Source of the DNA: Hanleya hanleyi
Taxonomy: Eukaryota; Mollusca; Polyplacophora; Lepidopleurida; Hanleyidae
Direction: 5' to 3'
Assembly (NCBI GenBank): GCA_036873755.1
Contig: JAVTVY010025192.1
Location: 49,880-113,879, forward strand
Length of the DNA stretch: 64,000 nt
Under the pieces are notes generated by a model. It had not been told where the DNA came from. It ran no database searches and saw only the letters and a program-made list of their open reading frames with translations. Shown here in pieces: positions 1 to 12,122 of the stretch. Each line of letters begins with the position of its first letter. The first letter of the stretch is position 1. A program made the position numbers and the translations under genes.

Positions 1-984
1 TCTGCCACACATGTGCGCGTTGTATTTCCCCTACTCTAAAACATGGGCACAGCTAAATTTTAGATGTGAGAAATTTAGATTTTTGGATCATGTATCCGAC
101 ATCGAGGAGTAATTTTCAAGACCACTGCTCGGAATATGGAATTTCGAGTGTTATTACAAATTTAAAAAAACAAGGACAGTGCTTATCATATACATGCATA
201 TATGTAACTGTTAATCAATTGAGATATGTTTTAGGTATTTATATGTTTGTGCTAATATTTCTAGAATAGATTTGATAAATTTTCATGGGGGATAGTATTT
301 TTACTCCTCAACCCATAGGTGATTTTGGAATATCTCGAAATTATCTACCGTACCATATTCATAGCGAGCTGAAAATATGTAGATATATCGGGCTATTTTG
401 GTGCAATAGTGTCAATTAATCGATATTTGAATGATTACACGCATTTCTGATCTTTCACAATTTTCGATACCAAATCAGACGTCAAGACTGTAAAAAAAAA
501 AAAATCTTCAAAATTTCTTTTCGTTATCATGTTAGGTGACTATCAACGATGTCCCATGCTTTGGGGAGAGCATATGTCGTTGGTGTCCCGTATCTCATTC
601 TCATTTTATAATCCAGTGCTTTTATTGTTTTGGTGCCTGTTTGATCTGAACAAGCTGAAAGCTGAACCGAGCATTAGTTCCAAGTATTGGTCCGCACTCA
701 GGTTAAAGAAAATTGTTTAGCTGTGATTAAAGGTTTGTTTCAAACTTAATTTGCCTAACTTGAATCAAGCAAGTCTCAGCTGAACCCCTGACCAAGAGTA
801 CTTCGAATAAAACCAGTTGGAACGTCCCTGGATCAAGCGTCCTGAATCAAGCATCCTGAAAGCTGAAGTCATTCAACCCTGACTTCCCTCATAGTCCATG
901 GGCCAGATAGTCCATGGGCCAAGACCCCAAATTTCACCGATCGGTACCACTCGAGGTGGCAAATTCTAGTAATGTTTTTCGAAG
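1..984. other. AT-rich non-coding sequence
   Basis: No convincing exon, RNA gene or element ends were seen. The only local structure is a short direct duplication of a CCATGGGCCA-containing segment near 897-923. Open frames here are short and not protein-like. Confidence 0.5.
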
Positions 985-1840
985 AGGTACATCTATGTAG
1001 ATGTTATCCATATGTGATAACCGTTGCAGGTCGGTAGCTTAACGGTAGCAAAACACTTTCTTTACCCCACCCCGCTCGTTTTCCGAACTCAAACAATGGG
1101 AGCAGGGGAATGATTTCTCGGATATATTAGTTATTTCTGTCGCCAGAGAGCTGAAATTTTACATACATTGGGAGCAGGGCCTGGTCCATTGGCACAAGTT
1201 AACCTACCTTAATATTACAATTTTACGACGTCATAGTGACGTAATAACATGTCTCAGCATTTTTTGTCTAAATTTTGGTTGGATTTTTAATAGTTTTTCC
1301 AATTCTGCTGGCACCATGTGACATATCAACTTAATGTAAATGGTAAATGTTCCTTGAAGAGCTATTTGTTTGTAGATTTTGCCCAGCAGATCAGCTGCGT
1401 AGTGGTAGTTTCGATACACTTTCTGAACCCAAATTTGGGGTGGGGGGGGGTATGATTTCTTGGATATTTTAATTATTCATGTTGCTAGAGAGCTATAACT
1501 TTTCACCCTCTGCATATCAGGTATTCGCCTACCGAAAAAAGTTAACGGGGTTTGAAATGATCATGATCAAAATGACGTCATAACATAATTTATTTTAAAA
1601 AATTTCGTTATTTTCAATCTGTTTTTCCAATTTTGCTGGTAAATCTTGAGGTTCATATTCTGTAAGGGCTATTTGCATGCAAATGCTATCCATGTGTGAC
1701 AGCCGTTGTATATCAGTAGTTTATGGTTGTTATACCCCGGTAGTACATTTTCCGGACCCTACCCCTTTCTGTATTCTCAACCCAAGTTTGCAGGTAGGCT
1801 ATCGTCCTTCCGATATCTCCATTATGGTTAGAAACCAAGT
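985..1840. repeat. Diverged tandem repeat, about 300-375 bp units
   Basis: Related blocks recur near 983, 1358 and 1663. Each has a GAAGAGCTATTTG-like start, a TATCCATGTGTGA-like centre and a later TTTTTCCAATT(C/T)TGCTGG segment. The units are strongly diverged, so this is an old tandem duplication. It directly abuts the MS-1 element and could be part of its flank. Nothing coding was seen. Confidence 0.45.
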
Positions 1841-1862
1841 ACCAACCTGTACCTCTATGACC

Positions 1863-3551
1863 TTCACCAGATGGTGGGCTGTTCAAATTGCTTTTCGTCC
1901 GTGGTCCGTCGTCCGTCCGTCCGTAAACAAGTCGTGTTATCGCGATTTCTAAGGAACTACTTCATGGATCTTTCTCAAATTTGGTACACAGGTTCCCCTT
2001 GGGGTCTAGTTGTGCAAGATACCTTTTCTGGTCCGATTCGAAAATCCAATATGGCCACAGAGCGGCCATCTTGAATTTCCCCATGAAACCTTGTTATCGC
2101 GATTTCTCAGGAACTACTGCCTGGATCTTTTCTGGTCCGATTCGAAAATCCAATATGGCCACCAGGCAGCCATCTTGGATTTCCCCATGAAACTTTGTTA
2201 TTGTGATTTCTCAGGAAGTACTGCATGGATCTTTCTCAAATTTGGTACACAGATTCCCCTTGGGGTCTAGTTGTGCAAGATACCTTTTCTGGTCCGATTC
2301 GAAAATCCAATATGGCCACACGGCGGCCATCTTGGATTTTCCCATGAAACCTTGTTATCGCGATTTCTCAGAAACTACTCCATGGATCTTTCTCAAATTT
2401 GGTACACAGGTTCCCCTTGGGGTCTAGTTGTGCAAGATACCTTTTCTGGTCCGATTCGAAAATCCAATATGGCCACACGGCGGCCATCTTGGATTTTCCC
2501 ATGAAACCTTGTTATCGCGATTTCTTAGGAACTACTGCATGGATCTTTCTCATATTTGGTATACAGGTTCCCCTTGGGGTCTAGTTGTGCAACATACCTT
2601 TTCTGGTCCGATTCGAAAATCCAATATGGCCACCAGGCAGCCATCTTGGATTTCCCCATGAAACTTTGTTATCGTGATTTCTCAGGAAATACTACATGGA
2701 TCTTTCTGAAATTTGGTACACAGGTCCCACATGGGGCCTAGTTGTGCAGGATACCTTTTTTGGTCCGATTCGAAAATCCAAGTTACGCTTCAAATTAATA
2801 CGGTATTCCCGAGTTGTGATGTTGCATCACAAGAGTAGGCGGATCAAACGGTGGGGCATATTCTATATATTGACTATAGAAAATATCCATACCTTCACCT
2901 TCTATATCAAAGAGTTCAAATGATTCCGAATTCAAATGTATTTCTTCAAATTTTAAATCAGTTAGACGGGTCGGCTACACGAAGGGACAACTAGACAACT
3001 GTAGACTACTGCGTGTTTCGATCCAAGAGAGATAATCGGGATTCAGACACTTTCAACATTACTGCACAGACCGGATCCCTTCAGTATTAAGTGTTGTACC
3101 ATCTTACCATTTTCGAGCATGGTATCTTAAAACAGATAACTCAAACTAGCCCAGTAAACAGAACAGAATTAGCATTCGTTCCTAATTATAAAATCTTAAG
3201 TATCTTTCATAGCTCATGCGAAAGTGTCAAAGAGATTTGTCTTCGCTTCCAATACCCAATGATGACACGTGCGAAAAAAAAAATACTACAAAACGAAGAT
3301 GAAGGATCCTCTGGACATTCACTTTCAGACTAACTTTGCTCATTTCACTTGTACTATAACAACCGACATCAAGTACAGTTTCTATAAATCTTGAAACTTC
3401 TGAAACTTTTTTTCGCTCAAATTCGAAATTCTGCAAACAAAATTACAAATGATTTGTTTGTTCTTAGTAACAATGGACAAAAAGATCCTCTTGTCATTAG
3501 CTTACAATTATCGGACAATGGTGGGCGCCAAGATCCTTCAGGATCTCTCGT
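1863..3551 (-). mobile_element. MS-1 copy 1: minisatellite-cored non-autonomous element
   Basis: The copy begins (its 3' end) with CACCAGATGGTG and a (GTCC)n tract. It continues with about five and a half tandem units of 157 bp (1934-2790) that contain the phrase TGGTCCGATTCGAAAATCCA, and ends with an 0.75-kb unique arm closing in the palindrome GATCCTTCAGGATC. The same arm, core and ends appear inverted at 18220-21343, which defines the boundaries. The core is open in several frames only because the unit lacks stops; these frames are not genes. The layout matches the pearl/Helentron type known from bivalves, which is an inference. No transposase is encoded. Confidence 0.7.
1934..2790 (-). 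repeat. 157-bp minisatellite core of MS-1 copy 1
   Basis: Units start near 1934, 2092, 2198, 2353, 2510 and 2667, so spacing is 155-158 bp apart from one shortened unit of about 106 bp. Neighbouring units differ by a few percent, mainly in the CGGCGGCCATCTTGGA segment. Confidence 0.85.
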
Positions 3552-5208
3552 TTATTGAAGCATCTATTGAAACCTTCATCTGATGTTGTGATGACGTCAC
3601 CGTGACTGAATAATAATGATAATAATTTTGATCGAATTTTTGAAGTTATTTTATTTTCTCATTTTTATTTGGACCAAAATTTAAATGTTATGTTTCTTTG
3701 AAGAGCTTAAGCGACCAAACAGTGGCCGTACGGAAGACGTGGAGCACAATTAAGGAAATATTCTGAGATGTTGCGATATCTCCATTGATTCTCATCAAAA
3801 CCACCCTTCCTATCCGTATCTTCCCACTTCTTCTGTCATTATTGGTATTAATCTGACGAAATGGAATTTTGCGTTTAATCTACCATATTCGACGACTAGA
3901 CTTTAATAGATGGCTGTCATTTTGCTAGAATTGCAATTAACATTGATGTGTACAAATACCGTCTCAATTTACAAATGCTATTACATATTGCCACCCTTTA
4001 TGATGAGCTAATGCTGACCGTCTTAGAATTTGCATCGTTTTTATGACGCTACCCTTTCTTGCCGTCTTGGCCACCGATTGTTTGTTAATCCAGGTTGGTC
4101 AACGTGGCATCCCAGCGAATGTTATGCTTTTGTCATGCAAACGTAATGAACGGATGATCCACTCGGTGGTGCCAACTGCAAATTTGTTTCATAGCTAGAG
4201 ATGGTCATATGTGTTGAATATGCTTCTTAAAATGCATAAACATTGCCCTTTCAAAGCTTTTCAGAAGATGCCACTATTGCCCCTGGGCATCATCAGTGAA
4301 AGCTGCTGCCTGCTGGGAGCTGCATAAATGCATACCCAATTGCCTCCTTCAGAGATTGCAAAAGAAAATAGAAATACAGAAAATCCGATACCATCAATAA
4401 CGTGTTAGAGTATTCACATCGTCTCAAAACACACATGTTAGACCTACTGAGGAATCTGATGGTGGCAAGATATCCAGGAAACCAACAAGGTGATTCCTTG
4501 GTGATTCCACCGGGGCTACCAGGCCATTCCCTCTCCCTATCTCTCCTACTGTCGGGAACCCTGGCAAACGGCGTTGCCGAATGTAAATAATTCATTGACG
4601 ACGTCTTCTACTCTGTCAGCCAATAAAGTGATTCGCTTTGCTTTGATCAAGGTTCACAGATGTCCGGCGCTGAGGTCAGAATGCCAGTGTGCGTCATTCA
4701 GCATCTCAGCCAAACAGAAGCGCCACAAGACCACTCCATATTTAGCTGTTTAAATGAATGTCAACTCGTCTCATGAGTGTTAAGGTAGAACATGATATTC
4801 GCGATGATGATTCGCACCTGAATGTATAACTTTGGTCCGAATGAAAACGAATATGTTAAGGGAATCATGCATACGTGGTAACATCATCATAGGCTTCGTC
4901 ATCAATCGGATTGATGCCGATACTTGATTGTGAAATGCTGCAAACCTGAAACTGGACTAACAGACTGTGACCATACTCGACTGGGATGGTTGCTGAAAAC
5001 TGGGATGTATCCTACTAACATCTCTAGCGGTACATGAAAAATGCCAGCGTTGATGCAGATAGTATGCCTACATCGTGAGCTGCAGAGACGGATAGTTCAA
5101 TTCTGATAGAAATCATTCAACTTTCACTTAAACTAACTGCCCATATGCCATTATGACGAAATAATTTGCCTTAAAATTAGGCACATGGATGACCAGGCAG
5201 TTTGGAAA
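3552..5208. other. Non-coding stretch
   Basis: This interval is moderately AT-rich and carries no recognisable exon, element ends or RNA gene. The opposed frames around 4293-4595 overlap on both strands and lack any family signature. Confidence 0.45.
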
Positions 5209-5497
5209 TATTGTTCAGAAGTTGAATGGGGATAAATCCTTTGAGATCGAGTCTGTGGCGGGGTTAGCTCTTCAAAAAACCATGCACCATTTTATGAATG
5301 ATGAATGGTCCCTGGATCATCTTCAGAACAGGTCATGACTTTATGCAGAAAAATGCGTAATTATGGCAGGTTGGTGTGAAGATCCAGGGACCATTCCTCA
5401 TTTATAAAATGGTGTATGGTTATCTGAAGAGCTAAACCTGTCACAGGCTCGATTTAAAAGGATTTATCCCCATTCAACTTCTGAACAATATTTCCAC
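5209..5497. mobile_element. Foldback MITE, about 290 bp
   Basis: The left arm (5209-5330) and right arm (5380-5497) are near-complete inverted complements. For example, GAAGTTGAATGGGGATAAAT at 5220 is mirrored by ATTTATCCCCATTCAACTTC at 5462. The arms are about 115 bp around a short loop. No ORF is present, so mobilisation in trans is inferred. Confidence 0.75.
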
Positions 5498-5924
5498 ACT
5501 TCAAGTATCAGGCACGGCGGAAGCAATTTGTGATTGGGGGGAGCACTATGACCGCACAATAGGCGGGGGTCCAAGGGCCGCCTAGGCCCCGGAAGCTCCA
5601 GGGGTCTTACATGGCCGGAGACGCCTTCTAGCGTATTGCCGAGCAATAAAACAAGAAATCTCCGCCAGTGTAAACTCTTATTTGTTTTGTCTGTTTTATT
5701 GTTTCTCACAAAATTTTCTTCAAATATTCGCCGTCAGCAAATGATGATGTTCGAAAGTATAAATAATTCAAGTATTAAATATCATTTCGGTGGAAATACA
5801 AGCGTCTAGTCCGTCATTCAATATTCAGCCGTCGTCCATTAAAGTATTTCCGCGTCCATAATCCAAAGACCTACATATCACATCATTAACACCAAGTTCA
5901 AGAAGAAAAATTCATAGTATACCT
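5498..5924. other. Non-coding stretch between MITE and MS-2
   Basis: The interval includes a CGGCGGAAGC...GGGGG stretch that resembles one end of a hAT-type MITE, but no partner end was found. Nothing else could be supported. Confidence 0.4.
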
Positions 5925-7843
5925 AACAAGAGCCCAAGGGGCTTCAAAATACGCCCGTATATCTGGAATTACATTGGTCCAAATTTCAAGGCTGTTTAAT
6001 AGCCTTGATTCCAATTGGTAGCTAGCAATCCAGAGAAAGGTCTACAATTTTGTGCTTCTGAGAATGTAACATATATCACATCTTATATTGAATGATAAAC
6101 TAAAATAAGCTTAACTCTTGGTAACTAGTTGACCTTGAAGCAAGAGCCGAGAACTCACATATCCCACACTGAAATCGACAATAGTCAAACACAAGAAAAT
6201 AGTAGTTTTCTTGACCTTTGACAAATTGATCTCAAAATGTATGGTGAGTAAGGTATACTTAAAGTTTGTAACCAACTTTGTTGAATGGACAGAACGCAAC
6301 ATCGCATTACATGATCTCGTCTTCGACAGGCATATGAAAATGTGACTTTTAATGATTTCTTGATTTTGGGGTCAGTGACCCTGACCTTTGGCCCACATTT
6401 TGGTATGTAACACATGTCCCTCTAATCTATCTACTGGCAAAAAGGAAAGTTATTTTTAATAATTTCCTGACCTTTGACCTTGACCTAAATTTTGATACAT
6501 GACACATCGTCTTCCCTCAATGTATCAAAGGACATAAAAAAAATCATTATTTTTATGAATTTCCTGATTTTGGGGGGCAACTCGACCTTGACGTTCGGCC
6601 TTGACCAACATTTGGTACGTGACACATCATGTCCCCCTAATGTATCTACCGACACAAAAAAAAAGTAATTTTCAAAGATTTCTTGATTCTGGAGTCACAT
6701 TACCGTCTCCCCGTAATTTCTCAATGGACACAAAAAAATCACGATTTTTAACAATTTTCAACAATTTCACGATTTTCGGGTCACAATGACCTTGACCTTT
6801 GACCTTAACCTACATTTTGGTATGTGACACATCGTGTCCGCCTAAAGTATCTACTGACAAAAAAAATGTTACTTTTATTAATTTCCTGATTTTGGGGTCA
6901 CAGTGACATTTGATGTTTGACCTTGACCTAATTTTTGGTATGCAACACTTCATTTCCCCCTATTGAATCTACTTAAAAAAAATTGTAATTTTTAATGATT
7001 TCGGGATTTTTAGGTCACACTGACATTTGACCTTGATTCTGGGGTCACAGTGACCTGGACTATTGACCTGGGTCTAAATTTTGGTACATTACAAAACGAC
7101 TCCCTGTAATTTCACATCATAATTTTTAACAATTTCATAATTTTGGGGTCACAGTGACCTTGACCTTTGCCCTTGACCTACATTTTGGCAGGCGACGCAT
7201 CATGTCCCCCTGATGTATCTACTGACACAGAAATTTTTTATAATAATTTTCTGATTTTGGGGCCACAGTGACCTTTGACCTTGGCCTATTTTTTGGTATG
7301 GGACACTTCATTTCCCGATGAAAATCCACTCACAAACAATAATTTTTTTTTAATGATTTCCTGATTTTCGGTCACCCTGACCTTTGACCTCTGACCTCGC
7401 CCTACATTTGGTTTGCAACACATCGTTTCCCCCTAGGGCATCCACTCACCAAAAAATAGAACTGTAGATAGAAAACTGTCAATGATCAATCATTTCCTGT
7501 TTTTAGGCAACAGTGACCTTTGACCTCTGACCTCGGTCTTAATTTTGGTATGCGACACATCGTCTCCACCTAGCGTATCCACTCACAAAAAATTGCAACT
7601 GTGGATAGAAAACGTTCACATATATAGACCGAGCACGAACGCTCCAGTGATTTCCTGTTTTTTAGGCCTTTGACCCATGACCTCGACCTTCAATTTTGGT
7701 ACGCGACACATCGTCTCCCCGTAGGGTAATCACTCACCAAATATTAGAACTGTAGATAAAAACTGTCCCAGATAAAGACCGGACACGAGGGACGGACAGA
7801 AATCGCCATCACGTCATACGTCCGCCTTTTGGCGGGTGTATAA
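5925..7843 (+). mobile_element. MS-2 copy 1: minisatellite element with AGGTCA-type core
   Basis: The 5' end is AACAAGAGCCCAAGGGGCTT, a short palindrome, followed by ATACGCCCG. The 3' end is the stem-loop CCGCCTTTTGGCGG followed by GTGTAT. The 5' ATACGCCCG is the complement of the 3' CGGG(C/T)GTAT, a subterminal inverted repeat. The core (6350-7750) consists of about 110-120-bp units that combine TTTCCTGATTTTGGGGTCAC, TGACCTTTGACCTTGACCT and a (T/C)GACACATCGT segment. A GGACGGAC tract lies just before the 3' hairpin. A second copy in the same orientation is at 53390-55616. A Helentron-like identity is inferred. Confidence 0.75.
6440..7700 (+). repeat. About 115-bp tandem units rich in TGACCT half-sites
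   Basis: Each unit carries TGACCTTTGACCT or TGACCTTGACCT, which on the other strand read AGGTCAAAGGTCA (DR1 spacing) or AGGTCAAGGTCA (DR0). At least eight units are recognisable before the units degrade. This is a property of the repeat, and function is not shown by the sequence. Confidence 0.8.
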
Positions 7844-7984
7844 AAATGCAAGAGAGAAGCGGTCAATAGTTACCGGCAATGATGCCGGCAAGACATCGTG
7901 AGGTTTCAAATCCATATCGGCTCAATATTCTTAATCTATATAATTTTCGTTGTAAAGTCGTTATTTAGAGTATGAAGTATCTGT

Positions 7985-8191
7985 CACACAAGAGGCGACT
8001 AACTTGGGCACCCGTTGGGTTCCCGCGTGTTAAAAGGAATAGGACCCCACCCTTGGGGTCTTGGGTGTCAAGAGGAATAAGACCCTACCCGTGTGGTTTC
8101 CGGGTGTGAAAACGAACAGAAAACAAACGTCGTGATACGACTGAAATGGTGTTGAAAGCGACGTTAAATCATATTCATTCACTCACTCACC
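7985..8191 (-). mobile_element. SINE-like repeat (GTGAGTGAGTGAAT family)
   Basis: Reading the minus strand, the copy starts with GTGAGTGAGTGAATGAATAT, continues with GTCGCTTTCAACACCATTTC, and holds CGGGAA(A)CC-type and GTCGCCTCTTGTG segments. Related copies lie at 25706-25877 and 25928-26132. I associate this family with molluscan genomes from general knowledge. The class (SINE or small DNA element) is not certain. Confidence 0.6.
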
Positions 8192-8541
8192 CCATGACGC
8201 TTTCATTGTAAATGTCCATATGAACATCATGAGCACCTTAAAATACATATGTTCATACGGCCTCTAGCCCCGGGTCAAGCGGAATTAAACAAAAGTTACG
8301 AAACGTAACGTCATAAATCTCACACGCTACGCTCGTATTTTGCTATCAGTATGCGATATGTATCGCCAAATTTGAGAAACTTTCACTGGAGGCGCTTGGT
8401 GGTATAGCCCCGTTTTATAAGATTCTGCAATAATGTAGACAGATTTTTCTACTTGTTAGGGAGCCGAACAAAGTTCACCTCATAAATGTGAATGAATTTT
8501 TTTCTTGTGCACTTCACGCCTATTAGAAAGTAAAATTTGCA
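8192..8541. other. Non-coding stretch
   Basis: No exon or repeat ends could be recognised between the SINE-like repeat and the foldback element. Confidence 0.4.
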
Positions 8542-9028
8542 TTAAAGGTGAACAGAAAAGCTTTCCAATGTTCCGTTAAAATGTCATAAAACAAGAACTT
8601 CTATAGTTGTTAGAATTATGTGTGGTAAAAGTTCTGTGGGTTATTGTTTTATTTTGGGTATATGAGAAGTCAAAACTTATACCGAGAGCCAGAACTTTTA
8701 AAAACGTCATCGCTTGCGTCCCGTTGTTTTTGGAACGTCATGACGTTATAGTGACCCTCGTTCATTCATCCGACGTAGCATGACGTCACATTTGAATAAA
8801 ACTTGAATGAAGGGGACCACTATAACGTCATAACGTTCTACAAACCAAGAGAGACAAGCGATGCAAGTTTTGAAGACGGATTTATAACAGGATAACTTAA
8901 ATATTGTTATTAGTACAATTTTGCAAACTATATTTGCCCCAAAAACGTATAAAAGTTATGTCACATAAGACAAGATCTATATAAGCAACAATTTAGATAA
9001 AATTAAAAGCTTTGCAGTTCACCTTTAA
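8542..9028. mobile_element. Long-hairpin MITE with TTAA ends, 487 bp
   Basis: The element starts TTAAAGGTGAAC and ends GTTCACCTTTAA, with about 21 of 24 terminal bases inverted-complementary. Further in, AACGTCATGACGTTATAGTG at about 8736 mirrors CACTATAACGTCATAACGTT at about 8819. The whole element therefore folds on itself with arms of about 240 bp. TTAA at both ends would fit a piggyBac-type target site. There is no ORF. Confidence 0.75.
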
Positions 9029-10492
9029 ATAAAAATGTTTTCACACTTTATCGGGGTTTTTTCTTCTTCCTTCTTTGCCTTTCTTTTTGTTTGGGTTTGT
9101 GTCGTATTTTTTTTTTTTTTTTTTGCTGAAAATATTGGGGGAGGAGGTATGGCCCCTTCATTCCCCCCCCCCCCCACTCCGCCCCGTCCCTGGTTGAAAA
9201 CAGGCACGGATTCGGCTCTTCGGTCATAAATAGTTGCAAAATCTTCAACAAAAACCTAATCAAAGTATATATTTTCTGAATGGGCATACTCGTGCCATTA
9301 TTTCCAAAGACAAATCAGCTATTGAAAGTGAAAAGGAAAGACGCGCGTTGCTCCTTAAAACCTCTTCAACGTTTCTGGAAAACCCGATAAAATGTATGAA
9401 AATGTGTCAATTTCGACCCACAATCCAGATCAAATGATTTTCTTCTTATGCATGTATAGTACGTATTTCCCGTCCAACTTGCATTTTAAAAAGGCGGAAA
9501 AAAACAGGGGGTCGACCTACTCATTTTTTTTCTAAAATTTTATCGCCATAGAGGAATTGTCATTTTCGCGCCCCGAAAAAGTGCGGATTTTGGTCTGCCG
9601 AATATTCACTTCCCGGCGCGGTTAACTCCATCCTCCCCACAGCGCATGCTCCATTTCGCAGGCTCATTATTAGACCCCCCGCGAGGTGGTTGGATTAAGT
9701 CTGTAGTTGCGCGTAGGCGCGATTAACCAGCAATTGTTATATATGCTCGTTTGGAGGAATGGTAACGTCAAACAGGATGGTATTATAGATATCAGTTAGT
9801 AAAAAGGGAAGAAGAATTATCATACTGTCAAATACGTGCGACCTCCCCTATTATGAAATTAGGGAGGGGGCCACTTTGTGCGCAACCGTGGCTAGTGTGG
9901 ACTGCACCCTAACATTGACGTGATCAAAAAGCCAATTCACATTGAAGTGACGGGGGACTCGTTTCTGTCCGCGGAGGCTTATCCCCGGTACCAGAAGTCA
10001 CCGCCTTACTCCGGAGGAACACACCCCCGGGGTCACGTGACCTTTGCAGGAACTATAACAGCCATGGCCTCTGGCCCATAGGTCAATGGACCTCAAAATA
10101 CGTTTTTATTACTACTTTCTGTTCTTGTTCCGTATGGGCTCATCATTTGTGAACATATTACCACAGGTACGGTCCGCATTTTCCTAATGCATGAGAAGGG
10201 GGGTATGGAGTAAAGACTATGGGGCCGATCCTCGCAAGCCAGCGTATCTATCGATCTGTTTAAAGGAGTAGAGGACGTTCATTTCCACCATCATCCCTGG
10301 TCATGGTTCGTCTGACAAATCCTACCCATGACAGAAGACGAATTCGCCACGACTAAGATCAGTCGTTTTTAAGTAGACTTTCCGAAAAGCCTTCGTTACC
10401 TCATGATCTTTCCGAATGTGCCCATATTTGAAAAAAATTAAGAAGCCAGCAATTCTTCGTATATTTTATTCACAGTGGTTCCCCCCGTAATA
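9029..10492. other. Intergenic stretch upstream of the DHHC gene
   Basis: Contains poly-T (9110-9124) and poly-C (9165-9175) runs and a GC-richer segment with CACGTG near 10033. The frames over the homopolymer runs are low-complexity and not genes. No exon is supported. Confidence 0.4.
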
Positions 10493-10727
10493 TGATCATT
10501 TCCCACCTTTTCATACACCACATTGACAGTGGAGATCATAAAATTGCGTTCTTTACGACCGATACACATACATCTACATACCCCTCCTCTACTATATCTT
10601 TATAAGGACATTCTAGATGAAGATATAGTGGAGGATATGGGTATGTAGATCGGTGTAGGTCATATAGAACACTTCTTTATGATATCCACTGTCATTGTGG
10701 TATATGAGAAGGTGGGAAATAATTAAA
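10493..10727. mobile_element. Foldback MITE or long hairpin, about 235 bp
   Basis: The left arm (10493-10600) and right arm (10615-10727) pair along their length. Examples are ATTTCCCACCTTTTCATACA against TGTATATGAGAAGGTGGGAA-like sequence, and a GATAT-containing inner segment around the loop near 10608. Estimated pairing is about 80 percent. It could give rise to hairpin RNA, but no mature miRNA-type signature can be assigned. Confidence 0.65.
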
Positions 10728-12122
10728 TTCTTGATGAAAAATAAAATATAAAAAAATATTAACAACATCGACGAAGACACCAACAGCTAGCCAAGCCACT
10801 GTGATTTCCTCCCCTTTGAACCCAAGTTGAGAGTAGCCGTCATTGTTTTGACTGGAGAGACGCCTACATGATCTTTCAGCGAGCACATCAAAGAGACCGT
10901 TCTACAGGGTATTCCCATTATAAAGTCGGCTTGTCTGTGAAGCTGGCGAAGCAGACAATAACACCGTCCGTTCATTGGCTGTTACTCCAAACGGTTGTTA
11001 ACTGTATTGCCACAATCTGAGTGCAGGGGCCGGTACATCTCCGCTTACCCAAGTCTAACACTACACGTGACGGAATGTTAGTGTAGTATTTAACTTGAAA
11101 ATGTGAAGTTGGGGCCGGTACGGAGTATACAGATCTGCATTATGCAGGATGACTTCCACGCGCTTATGGGGCTATAACATATGGTGATTAGTCGAATTTT
11201 TCAAAACAGGCTGAATCTCCTAGCAGAAGTGCCCAGACACCTCAAAATAGGATAGAAATAAACAAAACAAAATAATTTATGCATATTACTGGCGGTTCGA
11301 TAGAGGTAGGCATGACCAAAAGTTTGGCATTTTGAATTCCGGTTCAACATTTGGAGTGTGCAAGATGCGCACCAAGTTGAAGATTATGCTTGTGGTACCC
11401 CCCACCCAAATTTCATTCCTACTGAAATTCAACAAAAAGGAAAACGTGTAATTACTTTATTGCTTTATAACTGAACCTCCAAGGATATTTCCCACCCAAC
11501 CCGGATTCCACATCCTCGCCCCCACTGGACATAGGTTGGAATGGCTCAATTTATCTTATACTGCTACTACTTTCTGGGAAAGTAAAATGCCCCCCGTTTT
11601 TATTGCATATTCAACGACAACTATATTTGTTTATTAATATATGGGGGGAAATCGACATGAGGACGTTTTAGCTTCAAGCAAGAAAAAAAGAGAGTCAAGT
11701 TTCCCTATAGGCCTATTCAGTGCTACGTACGGTATAACTATTCAATGATACACTTTCATATGGTTGTTCTAATGTTATGAGTACGGTATGGTGACCCCCC
11801 AATTTAATATCTTCTGTTATAACCTGATGAGTAAATAATGCACGTCATGCTATGTGTGTTCCAATCAGGAATACTCCACTGCTGTGGTCCTTCGAACCTG
11901 CGAACAGGTTGGCTGAACGGAGTACTGTGATAGAGTCCAACATAACCTTGATCAAATAATGACTGCTCCCCAATGTTTACCCGCTTACAAGGAACCATGC
12001 CGGTTGGGGCATGTCCACAACATGTCTTTGATTGTTGTTCGTAGCAAGTCCCCTATTTAGAACACAAACTTATTAGGTGAATCATTGATAGCCTACAACA
12101 GTGTCTTCAATTCCGAACAGCC
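10728..12122. other. 5' flank of the DHHC gene
   Basis: No coding exon could be supported. A promoter or 5' UTR for the gene starting at 12123 must lie here or further left, but no clear TATA or initiator element was recognised. Confidence 0.4.

Noticed and set aside
1871..2923. Several overlapping plus-strand frames repeating a SSCARYLFWSDSKIQYG-like peptide
   Set aside because: They are translations of the 157-bp minisatellite, open in more than one frame at once and without a consistent start. The same holds for the minus-strand frames at 18758-21533.
9025..9287. Opposed low-complexity frames over poly-T and poly-C runs
   Set aside because: Composition artefacts of homopolymers; no conserved motif.
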